From an uncultured Actinomycetes bacterium (GTDB lineage: Bacteria; Actinomycetota; Actinomycetes; S36-B12; UBA5976), in contig CAIVPQ010000169.1 in assembly GCA_903907835.1 (NCBI GenBank), positions 1 through 33,855 of the forward strand: 33,855 nucleotides of DNA, in the 5' to 3' direction. Below are positions 19,167 to 27,956 of the stretch, piece after piece. A program made the position numbers and the translations under genes. Every line of letters begins with the position of its first letter. Position 1 is the first letter of the stretch. The notes beneath the pieces were generated by a model. That model worked only from the letters and a program-made list of their open reading frames with translations. It ran no database searches and had not been told where the DNA came from.

Positions 19167-20486
19167 ATGAGCGTTGAGCCCTTAGATGACATTGCAAGTG
19201 AGGTCGCAGAAATTGTGCGCGATCTCATCAAGATTGACACTTCTAACTACGGTGATGAGTCTGGTCCTGGTGAAGCATTAGCCGCTGAATATGTTGAAGC
19301 AAAACTCAAAGAGGCTGGCATCGAATGCGAGCGTTACGAGACCACTTCAGCAAAGCGACAAGGGGTTTACGCTCGAATCGCTGGTACCAACTCTCAGCGC
19401 CCCGCCTTGCTCTTACATGGTCATCTGGATGTTGTCCCTGCTAAAGCATCCGATTGGAGCTTTGATCCATTCGCGGCCGAAATTCATGATGGCATGATCT
19501 GGGGTCGGGGAGCAGTTGATATGAAAGATGGCGATGGCATTATTTTGGCTATGGTTCGCGCTTGGGCCCGCGCTGGAGTACAACCAGATCGCGACATAGT
19601 TCTGAATTTTTTGCCGGATGAAGAAGCCGGAAGTCGTCATGGCTCACACTGGCTCGTTGATAAACGTCCTGACATGTTTAGGGGAGTCAGTGAAGCAGTC
19701 GGCGAGGTTGGGGGTTACTCGTTAACCCTTGCTAACGAGAAACGGGTCTATCTAGTTCAGACAGCCGAAAAAGGAATTCGCTGGATGAAGTTGCGGGCAG
19801 AAGGAACGGCCGGTCACGGGTCATTCCTAAATGATGACAATGCCGTGACGAAGTTGGCGCAAGCAGTGGCAGCTGTGGGTAATCACAAATTCGAATTGTC
19901 GCTGACTCCGACTGTGCGCGATTTCGTTAAGGCAATTTCTGATTCCCTTGGAATCGAGTTATCCGCTGACGATCCAGAAGAATTGTTGAGCCACCTTGGC
20001 CCAATCGCGCGAATTGTTGGCGCGACTTTATCAAATACCGCTAATCCCACCATGCTGGATGCAGGGTACAAGCACAACGTAATTCCAGGTGAAGCCAGCG
20101 CAATGATTGATGGGCGCTTTCTGCCCGGTTTTGAAGATGAACTTATCAAGGACATCGAGGGACTTTTACCGGCTGGAGTATTCCGTGAGGATGTCATGTC
20201 AGACATTGCCTTGGAATCTCCATTTGATGTGCCACTCGTTGATGCGATGGCAAACGCCATTCGTTCTCAAGACCCCTTAGGTACACCAGTTCCTTACACT
20301 CTCTCTGGTGGCACTGATGCTAAGGCAATTAGCAGCATGGGAATTACCTGTTACGGATTTCTTCCGTTGCTCTTGCCACCTGAATTGGATTTCAGCGCAA
20401 TGTTTCATGGGGTAGATGAAAGGGTTCCAGTCTCGGGACTTGAATTCGGAGTAAGAGTCATGGACACATTTGTCCGCGGGGCCTAA
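19167..20486 (+). CDS. M20/M25/M40 family metallo-hydrolase
   Basis: LLLHGHLDVVPA, WGRGAVDMKDG, DEEAGSRHG motifs; ORF opens at TTG 19128, ATG 19167 preferred. Confidence 0.9.
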   Translation: MSVEPLDDIASEVAEIVRDLIKIDTSNYGDESGPGEALAAEYVEAKLKEAGIECERYETTSAKRQGVYARIAGTNSQRPALLLHGHLDVVPAKASDWSFDPFAAEIHDGMIWGRGAVDMKDGDGIILAMVRAWARAGVQPDRDIVLNFLPDEEAGSRHGSHWLVDKRPDMFRGVSEAVGEVGGYSLTLANEKRVYLVQTAEKGIRWMKLRAEGTAGHGSFLNDDNAVTKLAQAVAAVGNHKFELSLTPTVRDFVKAISDSLGIELSADDPEELLSHLGPIARIVGATLSNTANPTMLDAGYKHNVIPGEASAMIDGRFLPGFEDELIKDIEGLLPAGVFREDVMSDIALESPFDVPLVDAMANAIRSQDPLGTPVPYTLSGGTDAKAISSMGITCYGFLPLLLPPELDFSAMFHGVDERVPVSGLEFGVRVMDTFVRGA

Positions 20487-20511
20487 GTAGCCAGAAAACG
20501 TTTGATTGATA

Positions 20512-20700
20512 TCAGGCTGTGCGTTCGAGATGATAGATTTTGCGACGAAGGCGCACAAACTTTCGACCATCGCGAGTTATCCGTACTCTGTCTAATTCCC
20601 AACGATCTATTTCAGCCATGATCGTCAGGTAAGTTTTCACTTCTGATCTTTTCGAATCACGGGCAAAAGACAACTCGGTGAATTCCCAGACGGCGCTCAT
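20512..20700 (-). CDS. DUF5703 family protein
   Basis: 62 aa; WEFTELSFARDSKRSEVKTYLTIMAEIDRWELDRVR pattern; 4-nt overlap with upstream gene. Confidence 0.75.
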   Translation of the reverse strand: MSAVWEFTELSFARDSKRSEVKTYLTIMAEIDRWELDRVRITRDGRKFVRLRRKIYHLERTA

Positions 20701-21665
20701 GTTTGATTCCAGCCAAATTCCGGATAGCCAAGTGCAGGCTTAGATACATCATCAAGAGCAGCAAAAATTTCGGTTGGAATCTGTGCATCTAAACCATTGA
20801 TGATGGCTTTCAACTGTGCAGCCGTTCGTGCACCGATAACGGCACATGCAACTTGTGGGCGTGCTAGAACCCAAGCAAGGGCAACATCCAAAGGGGTGTG
20901 TCCAAGAGCCTGGGCAGCCATGCAAACCGCATCAACAATCGCCCGAGGTCTCTCGTTTAGATATGGGGCAACAAAGCCTGCGAAGTGCTTTGATGCTGCT
21001 CGAGAATCTGCCGGAGTGTTATTGCGATATTTTCCAGTTAACACTCCGCGCCCAAGTGGGGACCAAGCCATAATCCCAACTCCAAAAGTATTCGCAGATG
21101 GAATAACTTCACGTTCAATTCCGCGCTCGAGGAGCGAATATTCCATTTGAGCGCTGATTATCGGAGCTACTGATCGAGTTAGTTCCTGGATCCCCGCTGT
21201 TTGAGCAAGCTGCCATCCTGAATAGTTGGAAACTCCCACATAGCGAACTCGTCCTGAGGACACCGCGATATCTAAGGCGTGAAGTGTTTCCTGTATCGGA
21301 GTTTGCGAATCCCAAGCATGCAGGTGCCAGATATCAACATGAGATCGATTAAGTCGCTTGAGCGATGTATCTAAACTTTGCAGCAAATTCGATCGACTGG
21401 CATTTCTGGAACGCGTGGCCCGCACACTGACTGCTTTAGTTGCTACTAGTACGTCAGGATGGTCGCGAATAAATTCCCCAACAATTTCTTCAGAAATTCC
21501 ATCGCTATAAACATCAGCGGTATCAATCAGGCGACCGCCAGCTTGATAATAAATGTTGAATAAGTCGCGTGCTTCATGAATATCTGTGTCACGTCCCCAA
21601 GACATCGTGCCTAGTGCCAGTTTTGACACTTGCAGGCCACTTCGTCCCAGTGTGCGTATTTCCAT
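20697..21665 (-). CDS. aldo/keto reductase
   Basis: 322 aa; LGTMSWG, DTADVYSDGISEEIVG, VATK, HVDIWHLHAWD. Confidence 0.93.
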   Translation of the reverse strand: MEIRTLGRSGLQVSKLALGTMSWGRDTDIHEARDLFNIYYQAGGRLIDTADVYSDGISEEIVGEFIRDHPDVLVATKAVSVRATRSRNASRSNLLQSLDTSLKRLNRSHVDIWHLHAWDSQTPIQETLHALDIAVSSGRVRYVGVSNYSGWQLAQTAGIQELTRSVAPIISAQMEYSLLERGIEREVIPSANTFGVGIMAWSPLGRGVLTGKYRNNTPADSRAASKHFAGFVAPYLNERPRAIVDAVCMAAQALGHTPLDVALAWVLARPQVACAVIGARTAAQLKAIINGLDAQIPTEIFAALDDVSKPALGYPEFGWNQT

Positions 21666-21671
21666 AGGTTC

Positions 21672-21681
21672 ACGCTAGCGT
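21672..21681. promoter_or_regulatory. 10-bp perfect palindrome ACGCTAGCGT overlapping the aldo/keto reductase -10
   Basis: Palindrome by inspection; minus-strand TAGCGT-GAACCT-ATG places it on the promoter. Confidence 0.4.
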
Positions 21682-21738
21682 TTACTTAAGACGCTTACTT
21701 GCGAAATTGAACTCGTGTTGAAAATATATTGGAGAGAA

Positions 21739-22572
21739 ATGTCAGATCACATGTCTTGGCTACAGGCGATTATTCTCGGAATCTCGCAGGGGTTGACTGA
21801 ATTTTTACCAATTTCTTCATCTGCGCATGAAATGATCATTAATCATTTAGTCGGTTGGAAAGATGCAGGCGCAGCATTCACAGCCATTACTCAGATTGGA
21901 ACCGAAACAGCTGTTGTCATCTACTTTCGCAAAGACATTATCGACATAGTCTCGAAGTGGTTTCAGAGTCTGACTAACAAGGAGTTGCGCAGTCATCCGC
22001 ATGCAAAAATGGGCTGGTACGTTATTTTTGGCACCCTACCAATTGGGTTTTTCGGGGTGCTATTCAAGGATGCCATCGAAGGGTCATTGCGAAATCTCTG
22101 GATTGTCTCTGCAACGCTAATTGTTGTTGGTATTTTGCTTTGGGTAGCTGATGTTAAGGCTAAGCATGTAAAGACCGATGAGGACCTAAATTTTGGGGAT
22201 TCAACAGTTTTTGGTTTGGGGCAAGCGCTGGCTTTAATCCCAGGTGTATCTCGCTCAGGTGCAACTATTTCAGCTGGCCTATTCATGGGTTACAAGCGTG
22301 AAGTTGCAGCTCGTTATGCATTTTTACTCGCTATTCCAGCCGTGTTCGCGAGTGCGCTATTTCAAATGCCAAACATCTCTCAAGATGAGTTCGTAAATTG
22401 GCCAGCAACTATCGTTGCGACATTAGTCGCTTTCGTGGTCGGGTATTTCGTTATCGCCCAACTTATGAAATATCTTGCAACCAACACTTTCCTCCCATTT
22501 GTTATCTATCGGATAGCACTTGGGTTTTTACTTATTGGTTTGCTCGCCACAAATACGATTTCCGCGACTTAG
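21739..22572 (+). CDS. uppP: undecaprenyl-diphosphate phosphatase
   Basis: GISQGLTEFLPISSSAHEMI and PGVSRSGATI motifs; ATG 21739 has SD GGAGAG. Confidence 0.93.
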   Translation: MSDHMSWLQAIILGISQGLTEFLPISSSAHEMIINHLVGWKDAGAAFTAITQIGTETAVVIYFRKDIIDIVSKWFQSLTNKELRSHPHAKMGWYVIFGTLPIGFFGVLFKDAIEGSLRNLWIVSATLIVVGILLWVADVKAKHVKTDEDLNFGDSTVFGLGQALALIPGVSRSGATISAGLFMGYKREVAARYAFLLAIPAVFASALFQMPNISQDEFVNWPATIVATLVAFVVGYFVIAQLMKYLATNTFLPFVIYRIALGFLLIGLLATNTISAT

Positions 22573-23594
22573 AGCCATTTGGATTTCTTGAACGCTCGCC
22601 ATAGCAAGCCACAAGTGCCTAGCATTATTCCAAGAATCATGAGGTAACCATATTCCCAGGTCAGTTCAGGCATGTGCTCGAAGTTCATTCCATAGACTCC
22701 AGCAATCATGGTAGGAACTGCTGCAATAGCAACCCACGCAGAAATTTTCCTCGTATCCTCATTTTGCTGAAGTGCTTGTCGAGACATTGAAGCCGAAAGC
22801 ACAGTGGAAAGAAGTTGGTCATGGCTTTCTACCTGCTCGAGAACACGAAGGATATGTTCACCTAAGTCTTGAAAATCATCTTGCAATGCTCGTGGGATAG
22901 CTGGATTGGTTTTGGTCACAAAAAAGTGTGCTGATTGAGTGAGTGGATAAACTGCGCGACGTATTTCAAGGTTCTCTCGCTTAAGCAAGTAAATAGACTC
23001 TGCATAATCTGCACGTTTAGGCGCAAATACAGCCTCTTCAATTTCGCGGATATCTTGTGCAACACCCTCGGAAACTTCAACATACCCATCTGTTATCTGT
23101 TTTAGGATGGCGTGTATCACAGCGAGTGGTCCAAGTTTTGTGGTAGCAGGTGTTGAGTCAATCATGTGTCTCACATTGGCAAGGCCACCAACATTGCCAT
23201 GTCGGACAGTGACTACATGCGAGTGATCAAAAAATATTGCTAACTGGCCGGTAAGAACATCACTTGTGGCGTCAACATATTCCAAGGTCTTCACTACGAT
23301 GAAACCGCTTGTTTCCCCGTGCCATCCAAAACTAGGTCGCACCTTGGGGTTTATTGCATCTTCTACTAGATGATCAGGCAACTGCAAAGCATTTTGGACC
23401 GTGGAAAGCTCCGTTTCAGTAGGATCTGTAAAACCAATCCACATGAATGCATCATCATCAGGTGCAGCTGCCAATTCCCAATCATGAATCAGTTTTTCGT
23501 CGATAGATTCGGAAAGATTTTTAGGTGCCGAGTTAAGGCGTCCGTCCTGATAGAGCCCATATCCGGTAAGCATGTTCTTTATCTTTCCACGCAT
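22569..23594 (-). CDS. corA: CorA-type magnesium/cobalt transporter
   Basis: 341 aa; C-terminal TMs with YGMNFEHMPE motif. Confidence 0.92.
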   Translation of the reverse strand: MRGKIKNMLTGYGLYQDGRLNSAPKNLSESIDEKLIHDWELAAAPDDDAFMWIGFTDPTETELSTVQNALQLPDHLVEDAINPKVRPSFGWHGETSGFIVVKTLEYVDATSDVLTGQLAIFFDHSHVVTVRHGNVGGLANVRHMIDSTPATTKLGPLAVIHAILKQITDGYVEVSEGVAQDIREIEEAVFAPKRADYAESIYLLKRENLEIRRAVYPLTQSAHFFVTKTNPAIPRALQDDFQDLGEHILRVLEQVESHDQLLSTVLSASMSRQALQQNEDTRKISAWVAIAAVPTMIAGVYGMNFEHMPELTWEYGYLMILGIMLGTCGLLWRAFKKSKWL

Positions 23595-23606
23595 TAGTCT
23601 TAGAAT

Positions 23607-24287
23607 GTGGGAACTCTGCTCTTAATACGTCATGGTCGAACTCCAGCAAATGTGCAAGGCATACTCGCTGGGCGCGCGCCAGGCGTACAACTTGACGAGG
23701 TTGGTGTTGATTCAGCCACTTTGCTTGGGCATCGAGTTCAAGCACTTGATGTAGCCCATGTTGTCGTTAGCCCACTGGAACGAACAGTTCAAACTGGTGA
23801 ACTCATTTTCACTAACAGCGTTCCAATAACTAAAGAGCCCGGTTTGCTTGAGTGTGACTATGGTCTCTGGCAAGGACGATTACTTAGTGAGTTATCGCTA
23901 GAACCAGAGTGGAAAATTGTCCAGGAGCGACCTGATGAAATGGTTTTCCCGCAAGGGGAGTCAATGCAGGCAATGTCTGATCGCGCGGTTAAATCAATTC
24001 GTGATTGGGATAAGAAGCTATCGAATGATCATGGAGATGCTGTCATCTGGGCCGCAGTCAGTCACGGCGATGTCATAAAGGCCATTTGTGCTGATGCGCT
24101 CGGTATCTCGCTCCGAAATTTTCAGCGCCTGTTAATAGACCCAGCATCCGTGAGCGTGATTCATTACGGTGAAAGCGGAGTTTCGGTTTCAAAGCTAAAT
24201 GACACTGGCGAATCGTGGATAGGTAAACTGAAGGAAAAGTCGACCGCGCCGACTCTTGGTGGGCAAAGCGGAAAGGAACAGAGTTAA
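23607..24287 (+). CDS. histidine phosphatase family protein (MSMEG_4193-type)
   Basis: 226 aa; LIRHGRTPAN, SPLERTVQT, ECDYGLWQGR, SHGDVIKA; followed by DUF3090. Confidence 0.9.
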   Translation: MGTLLLIRHGRTPANVQGILAGRAPGVQLDEVGVDSATLLGHRVQALDVAHVVVSPLERTVQTGELIFTNSVPITKEPGLLECDYGLWQGRLLSELSLEPEWKIVQERPDEMVFPQGESMQAMSDRAVKSIRDWDKKLSNDHGDAVIWAAVSHGDVIKAICADALGISLRNFQRLLIDPASVSVIHYGESGVSVSKLNDTGESWIGKLKEKSTAPTLGGQSGKEQS

Positions 24288-24838
24288 TGAGCCGCATTGT
24301 TCATTTCTTTGACAACCCTGAACGCTTTGTTGTTGGCACAGTAGGGATGCCAGGCGACCGAACATTCTTCATTCAAGCAAGACACGGTTCACGAATCATC
24401 AGCGTTGCGCTGGAAAAGGAACAGGTAGCGCTGCTTGCTGAACGCATTGACGAGCTTCTAGATCAAGTAACTGCGACCGAAGGCATCAATACGAGTTTCC
24501 TTGGACCTGCAGATCTGGAGCCGATGGACAATCCAATTGCCGAAGAATTCCGCGTGGGAACTTTGTCTCTTGGTTGGAATAGTTCATCCAAGCAGGTGGT
24601 CATTGAAGCACATGCAGTGACCGAATCTCCTCTTGAAGTACCAGACCTTGAGCAAGACAGTGAAGAGGGTCCCGATGTTGTTCGTGTTCGCATACTCGGT
24701 GTTTATGCCCGAGCGTTTGTCAGTCGTGCATTTGCAGTGATAGGTGCCGGCCGCCCACCGTGTCCACTATGTGAAGAGCCACTCGATCCTCGTGGTCACA
24801 TTTGTGTACGGGCCAACGGATATAGGCGTCGTGGCTAG
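24287..24838 (+). CDS. DUF3090 family protein
   Basis: 183 aa; RIVHFFDNPERFVVGTVGMPGDRTFFIQAR and C-terminal CPLCEEPLDPRGHICVRANGYRR. Confidence 0.92.
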   Translation: MSRIVHFFDNPERFVVGTVGMPGDRTFFIQARHGSRIISVALEKEQVALLAERIDELLDQVTATEGINTSFLGPADLEPMDNPIAEEFRVGTLSLGWNSSSKQVVIEAHAVTESPLEVPDLEQDSEEGPDVVRVRILGVYARAFVSRAFAVIGAGRPPCPLCEEPLDPRGHICVRANGYRRRG

Positions 24839-25575
24839 AAAATCGGCCAAGGCACAGCCGGCCATTGATTGCTTGGTTCTGGAAATACTCCGCTAGATAC
24901 CAAACTTCGCGTTCTTCGTAGCAAAGAATCAATTTCCGCCGCACTAAGAAGTTTCACAAGTTCGCTATCAGAAATCAGTGGCGTAATTCGTGTTAAGTCA
25001 TGAATAAGTGATTCATCAATGGTTGACCCAATCCAGCCCCACAAAACTGTGCGCAACTTAAACTCTTCATTGAAAGTTACGCCATGATCGATAGCAAAGA
25101 TTTCACCATTTTCATCAACCAAGATGTGTCCCGCCTTGCGATCGGCGTTGTTCATGATGGCATCCAAAACTGCTAACTGGGCCAGCCTGGGATCGGGTGA
25201 GTGCGCCAATGTCACTTGCTTTCCTTGCTCATCCAAGCCAGAAAGGATAGTGAACCAATGATCAGGAACCGCATCTAATGAAAAAAGATCCACAAGTCCA
25301 ATGTCCGCCTCGACCCAATTTTGTAAACTACCAAGACCTAGCGGGCCTGTCACAAGTTTCGTTTCAGGTATGAGATTCCAAGCCAAGAGTTGATCCAGCA
25401 CGTAGGCTGCTCGTTCTCGATTGGCAAGCGTCCCAGTTGGGAAATCCCAAAGTTCTTGTTCTCCGGTAACTGGCTTATAAACATATAGGTCAGCACCTGA
25501 GCGGGCCAAGTAAGTGCCATTCGATGCGTGTTCCAATTGACCGACAATTTCCAAATCGATCGTTGAATCGCTCAC
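24835..25575 (-). CDS. SCO1664-family protein (PI3/4-kinase-like fold)
   Basis: 246 aa; SNGTYLARSGADLYVYKP, DAIMNNADRKAGHILVD, AIDHGVTF. Confidence 0.88.
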   Translation of the reverse strand: MSDSTIDLEIVGQLEHASNGTYLARSGADLYVYKPVTGEQELWDFPTGTLANRERAAYVLDQLLAWNLIPETKLVTGPLGLGSLQNWVEADIGLVDLFSLDAVPDHWFTILSGLDEQGKQVTLAHSPDPRLAQLAVLDAIMNNADRKAGHILVDENGEIFAIDHGVTFNEEFKLRTVLWGWIGSTIDESLIHDLTRITPLISDSELVKLLSAAEIDSLLRRTRSLVSSGVFPEPSNQWPAVPWPIF

Positions 25576-26789
25576 ACAATCCCCAAAAGCGAATCCACCA
25601 AGACACTCATGTATCTAGACGATCGTGTATCGCCACCTTGACCAACCAAAGTCTCACGGGCCCAATTATCAACTAGTTGCAAAGCCTGTGGCGTGTCAAT
25701 GTCGTTACTTAATGCAGCCACAACAGCGTCACTCACAGATGCTGCAGCTAAGGGACACGCAAACGCATCACGCCACAACTTCAACCGAGCTTGGGCATTA
25801 ACCAAATCTTGTTCAAACCATTCCCAGTCGCTGCGATAGTGATGAGCAAGAATAGCCAGACGAATAGCCATCGGATCAACACCTTTTTGGATGAGACTGG
25901 AAACAAAAACTAGGTTTCCTAGAGACTTACTCATTTTCTGACCCTGAAGGGAGACCATGCCTGTGTGCACAAATGTGCTCGCAAATGGGTAGTTACCAGT
26001 TGCTGCCTCCGCATGGGCAGCACTCATTTCATGGTGTGGGAACTTAAGATCGCTACCGCCACCTTGAATGTCAATCTTTTCGCCAAGGTATTCCAAGGCA
26101 ATCGCCGCACATTCAATGTGCCAACCTGGTCGCCCGGGACCAAAGTCAGAGGGCCAAGATGGGTCATTGGGACGTTCTCCACGCCAAAGTAAAGCGTCTA
26201 GGGGACTCCTCTTGCCGATCCGGTCTGGATCCCCTCCACGCTCACCGAATATCTCAACCATCTGGTGTCGAGTTAGGTGACCTACGGTCCCGCTGGTTCT
26301 GGAATATGCATTGTCGAAGTACAAATCTCCGCCCAATTCATAGCATGCTCCAGTTTCTTGGATGTCGTGAATTCTTTTGATCACCAGCGGAATGGACTCG
26401 ACGGCGCCGATGAAGTAATCGGGTGGGATGACCCTGAGTGCTTGCATATCACCGCGAAAGAGATCTGTTTGTTCGAGTGCGATGTCTCGCCAATCTCGCC
26501 CTGTTGCCTGTGCGCGTTCGATAAGTGGATCGTCAACGTCGGTGACGTTCTGTGCGTAGCGAACCTCGGCACCACTATTGCGCCAAACGCGAATTAGCGT
26601 ATCGAAGGCAACATAGGTCGCAGCATGTCCGATATGCGTAGCATCGTAGGGGGTTATTCCACACACATAAATGGTTACTTCACGCCCAGTAGGCAAAGTA
26701 GTCAAACCCTGTGAGACAGAATCAAAAACTCTGGGTACAGGTGAGGGCGTGGCGATGCTGGGAACTTCCACATTTTGCCATGCCTGCAT
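25572..26789 (-). CDS. mshC: cysteine--1-D-myo-inosityl 2-amino-2-deoxy-alpha-D-glucopyranoside ligase (mycothiol biosynthesis)
   Basis: 405 aa; MQAWxxxxVP start, CGITPYDATHIGHAATYVAFD, KMSKSLGN; adjacent to SCO1664 family. Confidence 0.93.
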   Translation of the reverse strand: MQAWQNVEVPSIATPSPVPRVFDSVSQGLTTLPTGREVTIYVCGITPYDATHIGHAATYVAFDTLIRVWRNSGAEVRYAQNVTDVDDPLIERAQATGRDWRDIALEQTDLFRGDMQALRVIPPDYFIGAVESIPLVIKRIHDIQETGACYELGGDLYFDNAYSRTSGTVGHLTRHQMVEIFGERGGDPDRIGKRSPLDALLWRGERPNDPSWPSDFGPGRPGWHIECAAIALEYLGEKIDIQGGGSDLKFPHHEMSAAHAEAATGNYPFASTFVHTGMVSLQGQKMSKSLGNLVFVSSLIQKGVDPMAIRLAILAHHYRSDWEWFEQDLVNAQARLKLWRDAFACPLAAASVSDAVVAALSNDIDTPQALQLVDNWARETLVGQGGDTRSSRYMSVLVDSLLGIV

Positions 26790-26840
26790 TACAACAGTCT
26801 AAGGTCGCAATCTGGCTTTTGCGAGATGGCCAAGCGACTT

Positions 26841-27887
26841 CTAGTCCTTCTTCTCGTGGTGCCCGCCAAACTGCTTGCGCATGGCGGAAAGGACTTTGTT
26901 AGCAAATATGGATTTATCTCTTGATTCAAATCTGGAAAATACAGCGGCCGTTAATACAGGCGCTGGGACACCCTCTTCAATCGCGGCGATGGCCGTCCAT
27001 CGACCTTCACCTGAATCCGAAACTCGCCCAGAGAATTCTTCTAATTCTGGAGATTCATGCAGTGAGATAGCAGTCAGGTCAAGTAACCAGGAAGCAACAA
27101 CGCTGCCGCGTCTCCATAGTTCAGTAATGGCCCCAATATCGAACTGATACTGGTAATGCTCAGGATTGGCTAGTGGTGCTGTCTCGGCATCAGCTGTGCG
27201 AGGCTTAAGGCCCTCGTCCGCAGATTTTAGAATGTTCAAACCTTCTGCGTAGGCTGCCATCAGCCCATACTCAATGCCGTTGTGAACCATTTTCACAAAG
27301 TGACCAGCACCAGAGGGACCGCAATGCAGCCATCCTTTTTCTTCGTTGGATATTTCGCCAGTTCGCCCGGGTGAGCGAGGTGCGGTTTCAAGCCCAGGGG
27401 ATACCGCATTCCAAACTGGAGTCAGAAAATCGACCGCATTTGTATCGCCACCAATCATTAAGCAATAGCCTCGCTCCAATCCCCAAACACCACCGCTGGT
27501 ACCAACATCAAGAAAATGAATTCCCTTCTTTATCGCAGCAGCGCTATGGGAAAGGTCATCTCGGTAATAGGAATTTCCACCATCGATAATGATGTCGTCG
27601 GCCTCTAAAGTTTCAAGCAGTTCACTCACCACAGATTCGGTGATGCCCCCGGCAGGGACCATGACCCAGACTGCTCTTGGTCCGGGAAGTAATCTCGCAA
27701 AATCTGCAATTGATCCGGCTGCTGTGAGTAGTTCTGGATTTTCTGCCGCCAAGTTGTCCGCAACGTTATTGTCCACATCAAAGACCACGACATGTATCCC
27801 GGCACGTGAAATTCTGCGGGCTAGATTAGCGCCCATGCGGCCCAGCCCAATCATTCCGATGTGTGTGATGCTATCTACGTTGCTCAT
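26841..27887 (-). CDS. gnd: 6-phosphogluconate dehydrogenase, decarboxylating (short type)
   Basis: 348 aa; IGLGRMGANLARR, DGGNSYYRD, LDVGTSGGVWGLERGYCLMIGG, KMVHNGIEYG. Confidence 0.92.
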   Translation of the reverse strand: MSNVDSITHIGMIGLGRMGANLARRISRAGIHVVVFDVDNNVADNLAAENPELLTAAGSIADFARLLPGPRAVWVMVPAGGITESVVSELLETLEADDIIIDGGNSYYRDDLSHSAAAIKKGIHFLDVGTSGGVWGLERGYCLMIGGDTNAVDFLTPVWNAVSPGLETAPRSPGRTGEISNEEKGWLHCGPSGAGHFVKMVHNGIEYGLMAAYAEGLNILKSADEGLKPRTADAETAPLANPEHYQYQFDIGAITELWRRGSVVASWLLDLTAISLHESPELEEFSGRVSDSGEGRWTAIAAIEEGVPAPVLTAAVFSRFESRDKSIFANKVLSAMRKQFGGHHEKKD

Positions 27888-27956
27888 TGTTTCTCCAAAA
27901 CTGGCCGTCCGTTACGCTTAAGCATATCGCCTGACCTGAAAGGTACTGCAGACCCT

